NCBI GenBank assembly: GCA_030591795.1
Contig: JAUVAJ010000071.1
Span: forward strand, 1-7,653
DNA from: Desulfuromonadales bacterium
GTDB lineage: Bacteria; Desulfobacterota; Desulfuromonadia; Desulfuromonadales; UBA2294
DNA: 7,653 bases
Reading direction: 5' to 3'
The position numbers were made by a program, and so were the translations under genes. Shown piece after piece: positions 1-6,630 of this stretch (its first letter is position 1; every line of letters starts with the position of its first letter). Under the pieces are notes generated by a model, which did not search any database, had not been told where the DNA came from, and saw only the letters and a list, made by a program, of their open reading frames with translations.

Positions 1-104
1 CTGCTTGTGTGCCATAGCCCATGTTAGCCAAAGCTTCATGCGTAGGCTGATTGGCGAAGGTTCATGGTCGAGATAACAGGCAAATCAAACTAAAGTTTTG
101 TCAT
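1..104. other. Intergenic edge, no gene recognised
   Basis: I see no supported gene here. A short + strand frame is open from base 2 to a TAA at 74-76 and could be the tail of a gene lying to the left. A minus-strand frame beginning at the ATG complementary to 37-39 runs off the left edge. Neither is long enough, nor similar enough to a family I know, to be called. Confidence 0.4.
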
Positions 105-119
105 GTGAAGCCTTTGAGT
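105..119 (+). repeat. 15-bp direct repeat, left copy
   Basis: GTGAAGCCTTTGAGT occurs here and again exactly at 248-262, 143 bp downstream. The identity stops sharply on both sides. The two copies frame the hairpin-rich element at 130-229. An exact 15-mer is very unlikely by chance in about 280 bp. It could be a long target duplication or an older direct repeat into which the element inserted. Confidence 0.75.
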
Positions 120-129
120 CCTGTATAAA

Positions 130-229
130 CAAATCCCCCCTTAACCCCCCTTTTACAAAGTGGGGGATCAAGCACAACCTGAACAATTCACACCTCCCCC
201 TTTTACAAAGGGGGATCGAGGGGGATTTG
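130..229. repeat. C-rich/G-rich hairpin repeat element with inverted ends
   Basis: The element starts with CAAATCCCCC (130-139) and ends with its reverse complement GGGGGATTTG (220-229). Each arm carries its own internal hairpin. In the right arm CCCCCTTT (196-203) pairs with AAAGGGGG (207-214) around a 3-base loop. The left arm has the same design with one mismatch (145-166). Such CCCCC-TTT-ACAAAGGGGG units are, from general knowledge, dispersed repeats of many bacterial genomes, often mistranslated as spurious peptides such as 'SPLNPPF'. I infer a non-coding, MITE-like or REP-like dispersed repeat. There is no transposase inside, so any mobility would have to come from elsewhere. Confidence 0.75.
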
Positions 230-247
230 ACCTTCTCGTATTGCCCA

Positions 248-262
248 GTGAAGCCTTTGAGT
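248..262 (+). repeat. 15-bp direct repeat, right copy
   Basis: Second exact copy of the 15-mer found at 105-119. It lies 18 bp beyond the right end of the hairpin element and about 33 bp before the candidate promoter of the FKBP gene, so the element sits just upstream of that promoter. Confidence 0.75.
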
Positions 263-295
263 TTGTCAGCTAAAAATAAACTGTGCATATGACGG

Positions 296-324
296 TTGAC
301 ACTGAAAACACTATAAGGTATCAC
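296..324 (+). promoter_or_regulatory. Candidate sigma70 promoter for the FKBP gene
   Basis: A perfect -35 box TTGACA (296-301) is followed after 17 bp by TATCAC (319-324), which matches the -10 consensus at four of six positions. A better-looking TATAAG at 312-317 lies only 10 bp from the -35 box, too close to pair with it. Transcription would begin about 40 bp before the chosen start codon. Confidence 0.5.
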
Positions 325-356
325 TTTCGAGCATTTACAAAATCTCATGTTGTTTT

Positions 357-363
357 GAAAGGA
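357..363 (+). promoter_or_regulatory. Ribosome binding site fixing the FKBP start
   Basis: GAAAGGA ends 6 bases before the ATG at 370. This favours 370 over the in-frame upstream ATG at 283, which lies before the promoter and would put about 29 residues ahead of the signal peptide. Confidence 0.7.
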
Positions 364-369
364 CTTTCC

Positions 370-1146
370 ATGCAATCAATTTTCATCAGGGTCACCCTGC
401 TCCTCATCTTCCTCGCTCTGGCCAGCAACGCCTCAGCCTTTGAACGCAAAGCTGAATGGGCAAAATATGCCCGCGGTGCAAACCATGACAACATAGCCAG
501 CAGCAACACTACCCCGGCCAAAGGCAAAATACGAACTGACCTCGACCGGATCAGCTACAGTGTCGGCATGAGCATCGGCGAAGACATCAAGTCACGCGGC
601 ATTCCGATCAATCCTGATCTTGTCGCTCGCGGCATTCAGGATATCCTCAGTGGCGAAGGGACCGCGCTCAGCAAGCAGGAGGCAATGCAGGTTCTGTCGC
701 AATTGCAGGAACAAATAGCGACCATCCAACGCGAAGAGTTAGCGCGTATTGCCAATAAAAATCAGAGAGCTGGCAAAGCTTTTCTGGAGCAGAACGCCCA
801 ACGGGAAAATATAATTGTCACCGAGAGTGGCTTGCAATACGAAATTCTCTACGCGGGAATCGGCGCCACACCAATAGCCGAAGATATCGTGGTGGTTGAC
901 TATCGCGGCGTTTATATCGACGGGAAAGAGTTTGACAGCTCCTATCAACGCGGCGAACCGGTCGAGTTTTCGGTCAACGGCATTATCCCGGGCTGGACTG
1001 AGGCGTTGTTAATGATGCAAGAGGGTGCTAAATGGCGTTTGTACATCCCGGCTGATCTCGCCTACGGTGCACAAGGGGCACCGCCGGTTATCGAGCCATA
1101 CACCACGCTCGTTTTTGAAATTGAGTTAAAAGTTATTCAAAAATGA
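370..1146 (+). CDS. Exported FKBP-type peptidyl-prolyl cis-trans isomerase (Mip/FkpA-like)
   Basis: A 258-aa protein that should catalyse proline cis-trans isomerisation and assist folding in the periplasm or at the outer membrane. Residues 1-23 form a signal peptide (positive start, hydrophobic LLLIFLALA, cleavage after ASA). Residues 55-140 resemble the alpha-helical FKBP N-terminal dimerisation domain (SYSVGMSIGEDIKSRG, then a Gln/Glu-rich helix). Residues 145-258 are the FKBP catalytic domain, with the pocket residues Y178 (VDYRG), F188/D189 (EFDSS), I206/W209 (IIPGW), Y232 (LAYG) and F249 (TLVFEIEL). The usual IPPN loop reads IEPY (241-244), a minor variation. Length and layout match Mip/FkpA/FklB proteins. 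The start follows from the Shine-Dalgarno site and the signal peptide. It appears to be a single-gene unit with its own promoter and terminator. The family is certain; the exact orthologue is not. Confidence 0.95.
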   Translation: MQSIFIRVTLLLIFLALASNASAFERKAEWAKYARGANHDNIASSNTTPAKGKIRTDLDRISYSVGMSIGEDIKSRGIPINPDLVARGIQDILSGEGTALSKQEAMQVLSQLQEQIATIQREELARIANKNQRAGKAFLEQNAQRENIIVTESGLQYEILYAGIGATPIAEDIVVVDYRGVYIDGKEFDSSYQRGEPVEFSVNGIIPGWTEALLMMQEGAKWRLYIPADLAYGAQGAPPVIEPYTTLVFEIELKVIQK

Positions 1147-1193
1147 ACGGAGTTGAATAATTTCAACTGAACAAATAATATCAGTATCTTCCG

Positions 1194-1228
1194 TCGGGAC
1201 CTGCTCAATACAGGTCCCGATTTTTTTT
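1194..1228 (+). terminator. Rho-independent terminator after the FKBP gene
   Basis: A perfect 10-bp stem, TCGGGACCTG (1194-1203) with CAGGTCCCGA (1211-1220), encloses a 7-base loop and is followed directly by eight T (1221-1228). A smaller 7-bp hairpin (AGTTGAA 1151-1157 / TTCAACT 1162-1168) lies just after the stop codon and lacks a T tract. Confidence 0.93.
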
Positions 1229-1231
1229 GGC

Positions 1232-1261
1232 TTGACGAGTACATACTGGGAATGAGAAAAT
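1232..1261 (+). promoter_or_regulatory. Weak candidate promoter for the receiver-PilZ gene
   Basis: TTGACG (1232-1237) resembles a -35 box. GAAAAT (1256-1261), 18 bp further on, matches four of six positions of a -10 box. The gene needs its own promoter because a strong terminator ends just upstream. The match is mediocre and the true site may differ. Confidence 0.3.
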
Positions 1262-1297
1262 TTGGACTGCTTTGCAAAATAATTTTTAAGCTGGCAT

Positions 1298-1302
1298 GGA
1301 GG
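1298..1302 (+). promoter_or_regulatory. Ribosome binding site deciding the receiver-PilZ start
   Basis: GGAGG lies 8 bases before the ATG at 1311. It overlaps the more upstream in-frame ATG at 1296, which therefore cannot use it, so 1311 is preferred. An ATG two codons later (1317) is also possible. Confidence 0.75.
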
Positions 1303-1310
1303 AAACAAGC

Positions 1311-2033
1311 ATGGGCATGAAGATTCTGCTGCCGGATGATGCGGCGATTGCCGACATTCTCGAACATTCCTTTCTGTATCGCTCCGGATTCACCTTCCTG
1401 ACGGTTAAATCCGGCGAAGACTTGATACGCCAGGTTGAGGAACATGATCCGGTTCTTGTCGTTCTTGATATTGAAATGGAAGGATTGAACAGCGAAGATT
1501 GCTGTCAAAAAATCAAGCAATGTCCCGTACTACGCAAAACTCCGATTATCATGATAGTGCCCAAGGAGATGCGTGACAATAGCGGTCAGTGTCAGGAACT
1601 AAGTTGCGAAGCGATTATCGGTCGGCCGATCGATCCGCAACGCTTCCTTACCACCGCCAGCCACCTGCTCGGTATTTTCGACCGCGCTGCACCGCGGATC
1701 GAGTCCTTGCTGGTCGTATCCTGCGGCGCCGATCTCGATGAACTGCATGAGGGCTGGATTCGCAACATCAATAGCGGCGGCTGTTTTCTCGAAACCAGCG
1801 AACTACTGCCGATCGACTATCGGATCAACATCCAGTTTTCCCCCGAAGATAATGATGACCTGATCTGTTGTCGAGCCCGGGTCGCCTGGGTCAATCATCC
1901 GGAGTGGATCAAGTGCGAGCAACTACCACCAGGCATGGGTGTTCAGTTCATTGATCTGGATGAAGCGACGACCAAGCGAATCCAGACTTATATTGATGAC
2001 AACGTCACCATCAACACCAAAAAAACTGACTGA
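1311..2033 (+). CDS. Receiver-PilZ two-domain signalling protein with degenerate sites
   Basis: A 240-aa soluble protein without signal peptide or membrane segment. Residues 3-121 fold as a response-regulator receiver: acidic pair D9/D10, phosphoacceptor D53 (VVLDIEMEG), then PIIMIVP and GRPID. The usual switch Thr/Ser is V83 and the usual Lys is R105, so normal phosphotransfer signalling is doubtful. Residues about 127-235 resemble a PilZ domain of the Myxococcus paralogous type (RNINSGGCFL, RARVAWV, PPGMGVQFIDL). The RxxxR motif is incomplete (only R129) and the NxSxGG serine is N154, so canonical c-di-GMP binding is uncertain. Ten cysteines, including the pairs C64-C65 and C186-C187, are unusual for this fold. 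It stands alone, between two terminators, convergent with the hybrid kinase. Its partner is unknown; a role in motility, surface behaviour or gliding-type control is only inference from the family. Confidence 0.85.
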   Translation: MGMKILLPDDAAIADILEHSFLYRSGFTFLTVKSGEDLIRQVEEHDPVLVVLDIEMEGLNSEDCCQKIKQCPVLRKTPIIMIVPKEMRDNSGQCQELSCEAIIGRPIDPQRFLTTASHLLGIFDRAAPRIESLLVVSCGADLDELHEGWIRNINSGGCFLETSELLPIDYRINIQFSPEDNDDLICCRARVAWVNHPEWIKCEQLPPGMGVQFIDLDEATTKRIQTYIDDNVTINTKKTD

Positions 2034-2051
2034 TATTTTACGATTTGCGTT

Positions 2052-2085
2052 AAAAAGCCCCGGACAATTTTGTCCGGGGCTTTTT
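2052..2085. terminator. Bidirectional rho-independent terminator between convergent genes
   Basis: A perfect 15-bp stem is formed by AAAAAGCCCCGGACA (2052-2066) and TGTCCGGGGCTTTTT (2071-2085) with the 4-base loop ATTT. It has a T run on each strand, so it can stop transcription of the receiver-PilZ gene from the left and of the kinase from the right. Confidence 0.93.
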
Positions 2086-2173
2086 GTTTGTCTGTAGGTA
2101 TTCATAGCAACCGCTGGCGACCCACCTGTTCTCATTTAAAATGGGTTAGGACGAAAGTGAAATCCCGTAGTAT

Positions 2174-5100
2174 CTATACAGGGTTACCACTCTCATCCAG
2201 AACTCGCCTGGCGACCTTGGCGAGTTGAGCCATATTCATCGGCTTCATGCAAAACTCAAAAACACCTATCCCCTTAGCCTTTGCTGCAGACATTTTGGCG
2301 CTGTAGCCGCTGCATAGAACAATGGGGATATCCGGTCGAATCTGCAATAGTTTGACGGCCAACTCTGCCCCAGACATCTCAGGCATGGTCTGGTCGGTAA
2401 AAACCAGATCAAATGCTTCCGGGTTTTTCTCAAAAACTGAAAGAGCTTCAATGCTGTTCATCACGCTGGTCACTTTGTATCCCTGACACTCCAACAACTC
2501 TTTGCTCGTTAAGGCGATACATTCCTCATCGTCAACAAAAAGTATCCTCTCGGTACCTGTTGGCAATGCTTCTGCCACATTTATCAACGACTCTGTTCCC
2601 GCTTCATTGGCGACAGGAAAATAAACATTGAAAGTGGTTCCCAGTCCTGGCGTACTGTCAACGGTGATAAAACCACCATGTTGTTCAACTATACCGTGAA
2701 TCATCGACAGACCCATACCGGTACCTTCACCAACGCCTTTGGTAGTGAAAAACAGATCAAAAATTCGGTCCAGGATATCCTTTTCCATACCGGTGCCAGT
2801 ATCGCTAATGGTGAGCTTGGCGTATCTGCCTGCCTTTCGCTCAGGTATTGTGATCATTTCCTTGTTGGGTAACTCTACTTCTTCCAAAAGGATACTCAAC
2901 AACCCTTTCTCATTCATGGCATGCACAGCATTGGTACAGAGGTTGATAATAATCTGATGGAATTGTGTGGTGTCAGTGTTGATGAAAACGGACTTGTTAT
3001 TAACCGAACTCATAATCTCAACAGTAGTTGGAGTCGTTGAACGTAATAAATTCAAAGCTTCATCGATAGCAATGGAGAGATCGACCGGGATGAGTTCACA
3101 CTCCTCCTGGCGACTAAAAGCCAGTATTTGCGCTACGAGATTTTTTGCCCGATTGGTTGCACTTTTTATATGATCAATGTTTTCTTCAGAATGACTGCCC
3201 GGATTATTCTTATACTGAATTATATCTATGTTGCCGCTGATAATGGACAACAGATTATTGAAATCATGAGCGATACCACCGGCCATGGTACCGACTGCTT
3301 CCATTTTGTGTGTTTGGCGCAAATCCTCTTCCATCTTGATTTCATCTGTTATGTCACGCTTAACTGCGACATAGTTGACTATTTCACCCGAAGGATTGCG
3401 CACTGGAGAAATTGTCGCACCTTCGGTAAAGAGCGTTCCATCTTTTTTCTTATTGATTAATTGACCACTCCAGGTTTTGCCGTTTGTCAGCACCCTCCAC
3501 ATCTCTTTATAGAAGGCATCATTTTGCTTGCCGCTTTTCAGGATACGTGGATTATTACCTAGAGCATCACCGTTAGTGTAGCCCGTGATTCTTGTGAAAG
3601 CAGGATTAGTGTATTTAATGCTGCCTGCAGTGTCAGTAATAACAATGGTATCATTGCTCTGGTCTATGGCCTGCAGCAAGCGATCTCGCTCCTCTTCTAT
3701 CAGCTTACGCTCAGTGATATCGCGAATTACGCCAAGCACGTGTTCTTTATTGTTAATTTCAACGGCTTTGCCCATTATTTCAGAGAAGAATTCAGTCCCA
3801 TCTTTGCGTTTCAAGATAACTTGGCCAGGAGTACTTTCTCTGCTGTATTTCGATTTTTCAAAAAGTTCTGAACTCTGATTTTCCGCCTTCATATCGAAAA
3901 CGGTCATCCGCAAGAGTTCTTCCTCAGAGTAACCCATCATTTTGCAAAAAGCCGGGTTAACGTACGTATAACTACCAGCCAGATCAGCAACCGTTATGCC
4001 TTCAGCCGTTTGATTCATTATTGCTTCAAACTTGTTTCTACTTTCCAGTAAGTCATTTTCAGCCTGTTTGCGCTCTGAGACATCTCGAAATTCGATGACC
4101 CGTACCTCGCGCCCCTTATAATTAACATTTTGCCCTCTTATTGCCAGGGGATACACTGAGCCATCCTTGCGTACACCCTCAACTTCATATTGCTCGGTGT
4201 AACCGATCTGTATATTGCTCAACACCAGATCAAGAGAACCCGGTTCAATCAACTTAAGCCCATCCATGCCAATCAACTCTTCGTTGGTAAAACCGGTCAT
4301 GTCAGACAAGCCTTGATTACAGTCCAGGATCACCCCTTTGTCATGGATAACAATACCGCCAAATGTTGCATCGTGAAGAGCCTTGAACCGTCCTTCACTC
4401 TCTTTCAGCAGTTTCTGGCTGATCTCGAATTCACTTACCTGAACCCTTAACGCCTCTTCGATTCGCTCACTTTCAGAAATGTCGCGAAGAGAGGCGATAA
4501 GCTTTACGGGTGTATCATAAGTATCTCTTACCAAGGTAGCGGTTATCGAACAGGAATATTGTGAACCATCTTTATCTTTTAGTTTAACTTTGTAATTATT
4601 GACTTTACCCGTATCTAAAGCGAGTTTTAGAAAACCCTCCCGGTCTATTGGATTTACATAAATATCAAGAAGTGATTTGCCAATTAACTCTTCCCTTGTA
4701 TATTGAGATAATATTTCAACTGAGGGGCTGATTTCTAAAATTGTCCCGTCCATTGTCACTTCGCAATAAACCTCTTGCAGGTTTTCAAATATTCTTTTGT
4801 ACTCTTCCTTACTCTTCAACAATTCGTCCTGAGCCAGCTTGCGCGCGGAAATATCGATATCTGCACCACTGTACCCAAGCAGGTTCCCCTTGTTGTCAAG
4901 TATTGGCACCCCGCTTGTTGAAAGCCAAACGATTTTACCGTTTTTAGTTACGTTACGATTCGCAAATTCCCTGAACGGTTGCTGCTGCCTGAACATTTCA
5001 CATGCCACATTCTTTAATTCATCTCGATCTTCAGGGTGGAACAAGTCGTAAAAATACTTTTCACCCACTATCTCATCAATCTTATAACCAAGTATGTTCT

Positions 5101-5212
5101 CTATTGCCTGACTGCTAAAAGTGTACAATCCCTCTGCATCCACTTCCCATATCCACGCCTGATCATTTTCAGCAATTTGTCTGAAACGTTCTTCTGAATG
5201 CTGCAACTTCAA
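2174..5212 (-). CDS. Hybrid histidine kinase half: five PAS domains, kinase core, receiver
   Basis: 1012 aa counted from a TTG at 5212. Five PAS/PAC units lie at about 6-125, 135-250, 272-380, 393-501 and 508-622 (typical SEERF, GYTREELIG, RDISERK elements). The kinase core has the phosphorylated histidine H649 (GGIAHDFNNLL), N box N757/N761, G1 DTGTGM (804-809), F box FDLFFTTK and G2 GEGTGMGL (828-835). The C-terminal receiver is complete: D894/D895, D940, S968, K990. It should autophosphorylate on H649 and pass phosphate to D940. It has no membrane segment of its own. The TTG start is weak: the nearest purine run (AAAGAG) is 14 bases away, and the frame continues upstream without break to the TAG that ends the CHASE gene. 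This is most likely the second half of one 1327-codon sensor kinase. Downstream partners are not visible here. The gene ends in TAG just before the shared terminator. Confidence 0.93.
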   Translation of the reverse strand: MKLQHSEERFRQIAENDQAWIWEVDAEGLYTFSSQAIENILGYKIDEIVGEKYFYDLFHPEDRDELKNVACEMFRQQQPFREFANRNVTKNGKIVWLSTSGVPILDNKGNLLGYSGADIDISARKLAQDELLKSKEEYKRIFENLQEVYCEVTMDGTILEISPSVEILSQYTREELIGKSLLDIYVNPIDREGFLKLALDTGKVNNYKVKLKDKDGSQYSCSITATLVRDTYDTPVKLIASLRDISESERIEEALRVQVSEFEISQKLLKESEGRFKALHDATFGGIVIHDKGVILDCNQGLSDMTGFTNEELIGMDGLKLIEPGSLDLVLSNIQIGYTEQYEVEGVRKDGSVYPLAIRGQNVNYKGREVRVIEFRDVSERKQAENDLLESRNKFEAIMNQTAEGITVADLAGSYTYVNPAFCKMMGYSEEELLRMTVFDMKAENQSSELFEKSKYSRESTPGQVILKRKDGTEFFSEIMGKAVEINNKEHVLGVIRDITERKLIEEERDRLLQAIDQSNDTIVITDTAGSIKYTNPAFTRITGYTNGDALGNNPRILKSGKQNDAFYKEMWRVLTNGKTWSGQLINKKKDGTLFTEGATISPVRNPSGEIVNYVAVKRDITDEIKMEEDLRQTHKMEAVGTMAGGIAHDFNNLLSIISGNIDIIQYKNNPGSHSEENIDHIKSATNRAKNLVAQILAFSRQEECELIPVDLSIAIDEALNLLRSTTPTTVEIMSSVNNKSVFINTDTTQFHQIIINLCTNAVHAMNEKGLLSILLEEVELPNKEMITIPERKAGRYAKLTISDTGTGMEKDILDRIFDLFFTTKGVGEGTGMGLSMIHGIVEQHGGFITVDSTPGLGTTFNVYFPVANEAGTESLINVAEALPTGTERILFVDDEECIALTSKELLECQGYKVTSVMNSIEALSVFEKNPEAFDLVFTDQTMPEMSGAELAVKLLQIRPDIPIVLCSGYSAKMSAAKAKGIGVFEFCMKPMNMAQLAKVARRVLDESGNPV

Positions 5213-5218
5213 ATTAGT

Positions 5219-5221
5219 CTA
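5219..5221 (-). other. In-frame TAG codon splitting the CHASE-PAS hybrid kinase
   Basis: The codons read CAT TAG ACT AAT TTG AAG, all in one frame. The translation ELH*TNLKLQHSEERFR is the usual coiled linker that leads from a second membrane helix into a first PAS domain, where a Gln, Lys or Arg is expected at the stop. A CAG-to-TAG or AAG-to-TAG change, a sequencing error, or functional readthrough would each explain it. Confidence 0.85.
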
Positions 5222-6157
5222 ATGAAGCTCTTTGGTACTTCTTACAATTTGCTGCTGTAGCAAGGACGGTTGCTTCAGTAAAAAAAAGACAAAATAGGCA
5301 CCAAGTCCAGCAATTAACAAAAACACTCCGGATGTCAAAGCCATATGTCCATAATATCCGGACAGCCAACCATCACGAGGCTTAACACTAAGAGACCAGA
5401 TTGCATTCGGAACCCTAATAGTGAGTTGTACAGAATCTTCGATTAAAGATTCAGTCGTTCCAGAAAAAATATGTGGCAGACCTGTATCCGGATGGCTCCT
5501 CCAGAGAATCCAATCATAGCCCCTGGATGACAGGGTATTGAAAGTGGTAGACTCAATCAGTTCAGGGACACGGACTAATACAATGGCAAACCCCCAGAAC
5601 TGCTCAGCCTGATTTTTGCCCTGATAGATCGGCAGTCGGGCAACAAGACCGACACCACCCTGAATCAACTCGAAAGGCCCGGCAACAGTCAGCTGGCGCT
5701 TTTTATCTGCGTAAAAGGCCTCTTTATTCCGTTTTGGATCGTCAAACAGATCGTGTCCAATTGCTGATTCATTGCCTTCCAGAGGGACGATATAGGTAAC
5801 AATACCGTCAGGTGCATACTGCAAACTTGATACGCCAGGCTGATGCGTTATCAGTTGGCTAGCAAATATCTCAAAGCGCTCAGGTTGGATTTCGAACTGA
5901 TATTCACGGAGGACTGTCTCAAGAGTGTAGGTCAATGAAACAGCGGCATTCAATCGTTGTGACAGGGTGCTGGCTTCAGAGCCAGCCAATTGCAGAGCTA
6001 GTTGTTTTTGCGTTTCAACATGGTTAAAAGTATCGACATAGGATGCCCCACCACCGACAAAACACAACAAGGCAAAGACAGCAAAAGTGCGCCAGTATAT
6101 TGATCTTGAGGCTTGAAAAGGTGTGTCCACCTCACTTGAGTCTTGCACCTTTAGCAT
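5219..6157 (-). CDS. CHASE-domain membrane sensor half of the split hybrid kinase
   Basis: 312 aa. Membrane segment 1 lies at about 22-42 (TFAVFALLCFVGGG) and segment 2 at about 272-294 (TSGVFLLIAGLGAYFVFFLL). The periplasmic stretch between them carries a CHASE domain at roughly 95-200, recognised by QPGVSSLQYAPDG, IGHDLFDDPKRNKEAF and GPFELIQGGVGLVARLPIY. CHASE domains bind small extracellular ligands; the ligand here cannot be told. After segment 2 the chain ends at ELH, 18 residues into a cytoplasmic helix, with no output domain. The output domains (PAS, kinase, receiver) follow in the same frame after one TAG, so alone this would be a truncated sensor. The ATG at 6157 is the first possible start after an in-frame TAA about 16 codons upstream. 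Its ribosome site is poor (GGAT, with about 8 bases between it and the ATG). Confidence 0.9.
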   Translation of the reverse strand: MLKVQDSSEVDTPFQASRSIYWRTFAVFALLCFVGGGASYVDTFNHVETQKQLALQLAGSEASTLSQRLNAAVSLTYTLETVLREYQFEIQPERFEIFASQLITHQPGVSSLQYAPDGIVTYIVPLEGNESAIGHDLFDDPKRNKEAFYADKKRQLTVAGPFELIQGGVGLVARLPIYQGKNQAEQFWGFAIVLVRVPELIESTTFNTLSSRGYDWILWRSHPDTGLPHIFSGTTESLIEDSVQLTIRVPNAIWSLSVKPRDGWLSGYYGHMALTSGVFLLIAGLGAYFVFFLLKQPSLLQQQIVRSTKELH

Positions 6158-6211
6158 AGGGATTAATCCAATTACTAAATAAGCACAGCCAACAACTTGA
6201 GTTTAATCCCT
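6158..6211. repeat. 9-bp inverted repeat in the CHASE gene leader
   Basis: AGGGATTAA (6158-6166) and TTAATCCCT (6203-6211) are perfect inverted copies 36 bases apart. The copy next to the start codon also forms the palindrome GGATTAATCC (6160-6169). The pair lies between the candidate -10 box and the ATG, so it could be a two-site operator or a leader hairpin covering the ribosome site. Confidence 0.45.
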
Positions 6212-6213
6212 GT

Positions 6214-6222
6214 ATAATACCA
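6214..6222 (-). promoter_or_regulatory. Candidate extended -10 promoter for the CHASE kinase
   Basis: On the minus strand TGGTATTAT matches the extended -10 pattern TGnTATAAT with one change, about 57 bases before the start codon. The expected -35 position falls in a run of T with little consensus. A separate promoter would make sense because the 96-bp gap to the upstream small gene is AT-rich and not coding. Confidence 0.4.
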
Positions 6223-6253
6223 ATTTATATCAACAAAAAAAACACAATATTTT

Positions 6254-6619
6254 TCAGGGATTTTGCAGCCTGACTTCAAACCGCTGAGCTGACCAGCCGT
6301 GCACATTGTCGTGCGCTTCAATATAGACCGGCATTGACAGCTCCTTGATCACAACGCGATCGAGACTCCGGGTAAACGGCTGCTCGTTCTCATGCGGATG
6401 AAACAGGGTCCGGGTTCCGAGGATATTCCCTCGGGCATCAACGACCCGCCAGGCATCGGCGTAATGCTCCCAGCCGCTGTCCGCATGCTACAGGGTTACA
6501 GAAAACGACCAGGTGTCCCCGCTCTGTTTCGCCTTTGCATCGACAATCTGCACCTCACCGGCCCAGCATTGACCGGACAGTAGCAGACCGATAAAACTGA
6601 CAATTATCAGAATGCGCAT
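6254..6619 (-). pseudogene. Small exported protein gene interrupted by one in-frame TAG
   Basis: From the ATG at 6619 the frame encodes MRILIIVSFIGLLLSGQCWA, a good signal peptide, then GEVQIVDAKAK. It stops at TAG (codon 44, bases 6488-6490) and continues in the same frame for 77 residues to a TGA at 6254-6256. The continuation is clearly protein-like: HADSGWEHYADAWRVVDARG, LGTRTLFHPHENEQPFTRSL and YIEAHDNVHGW. From memory this layout belongs to a family of small exported hypothetical proteins about 120 aa long; I know no function for it. No start codon after the TAG could rescue the C-terminal part. The ribosome site AGGGGTGA overlaps the stop codon of the upstream TraB-like gene, so the two are probably translated in a coupled way. 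It may be a recent pseudogene, a sequencing error, or a gene read through at UAG. Confidence 0.72.
6488..6490 (-). other. In-frame TAG codon inside the small exported protein gene
   Basis: The codons are ACC CTG TAG CAT GCG GAC, translated VTL*HADSGWEHYADAW. No frameshift accompanies the stop. A single base change from CAG, AAG or TCG would restore an ordinary residue. Confidence 0.8.
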
Positions 6620-6622
6620 AAG

Positions 6623-6630
6623 TCACCCCT
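6623..6630 (-). promoter_or_regulatory. Ribosome binding site overlapping the upstream stop codon
   Basis: On the minus strand the junction reads TAG GGG TGA CTT ATG. AGGGGTGA serves as the Shine-Dalgarno site of the small exported gene and includes the last two bases of the TraB-like gene's TAG. A second stop, TGA, follows one codon later in the same frame. Confidence 0.7.

Noticed and set aside
130..229. CRISPR-like array
   Set aside because: Only two arms in inverted orientation, with no regularly spaced direct repeats and no spacers.
283..369. Upstream in-frame ATG at 283 as FKBP start
   Set aside because: It lies ahead of the likely promoter, has no ribosome site and would bury the signal peptide. 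The ATG at 370 has a good Shine-Dalgarno site.
85..375. Open frames on both strands through the repeat region, with peptides like SPLNPPFTKW
   Set aside because: They are translations of the C-rich/G-rich hairpin repeat, a well-known source of spurious proteins. There is no ribosome site or known domain.
1262..1276. Possible sigma54 promoter TTGGACTGCTTTGCA before the receiver-PilZ gene
   Set aside because: The GG and GC elements are two bases too close for a -24/-12 promoter.
6231..6256. Terminator after the small exported gene (run of eight T on the minus strand)
   Set aside because: No convincing stem precedes the T run; pairing is broken and AT-only.
6392..6583. + strand frame of 63 codons
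   Set aside because: It is the shadow of the minus-strand small exported gene, whose frame gives a signal peptide and protein-like sequence on both sides of the TAG.
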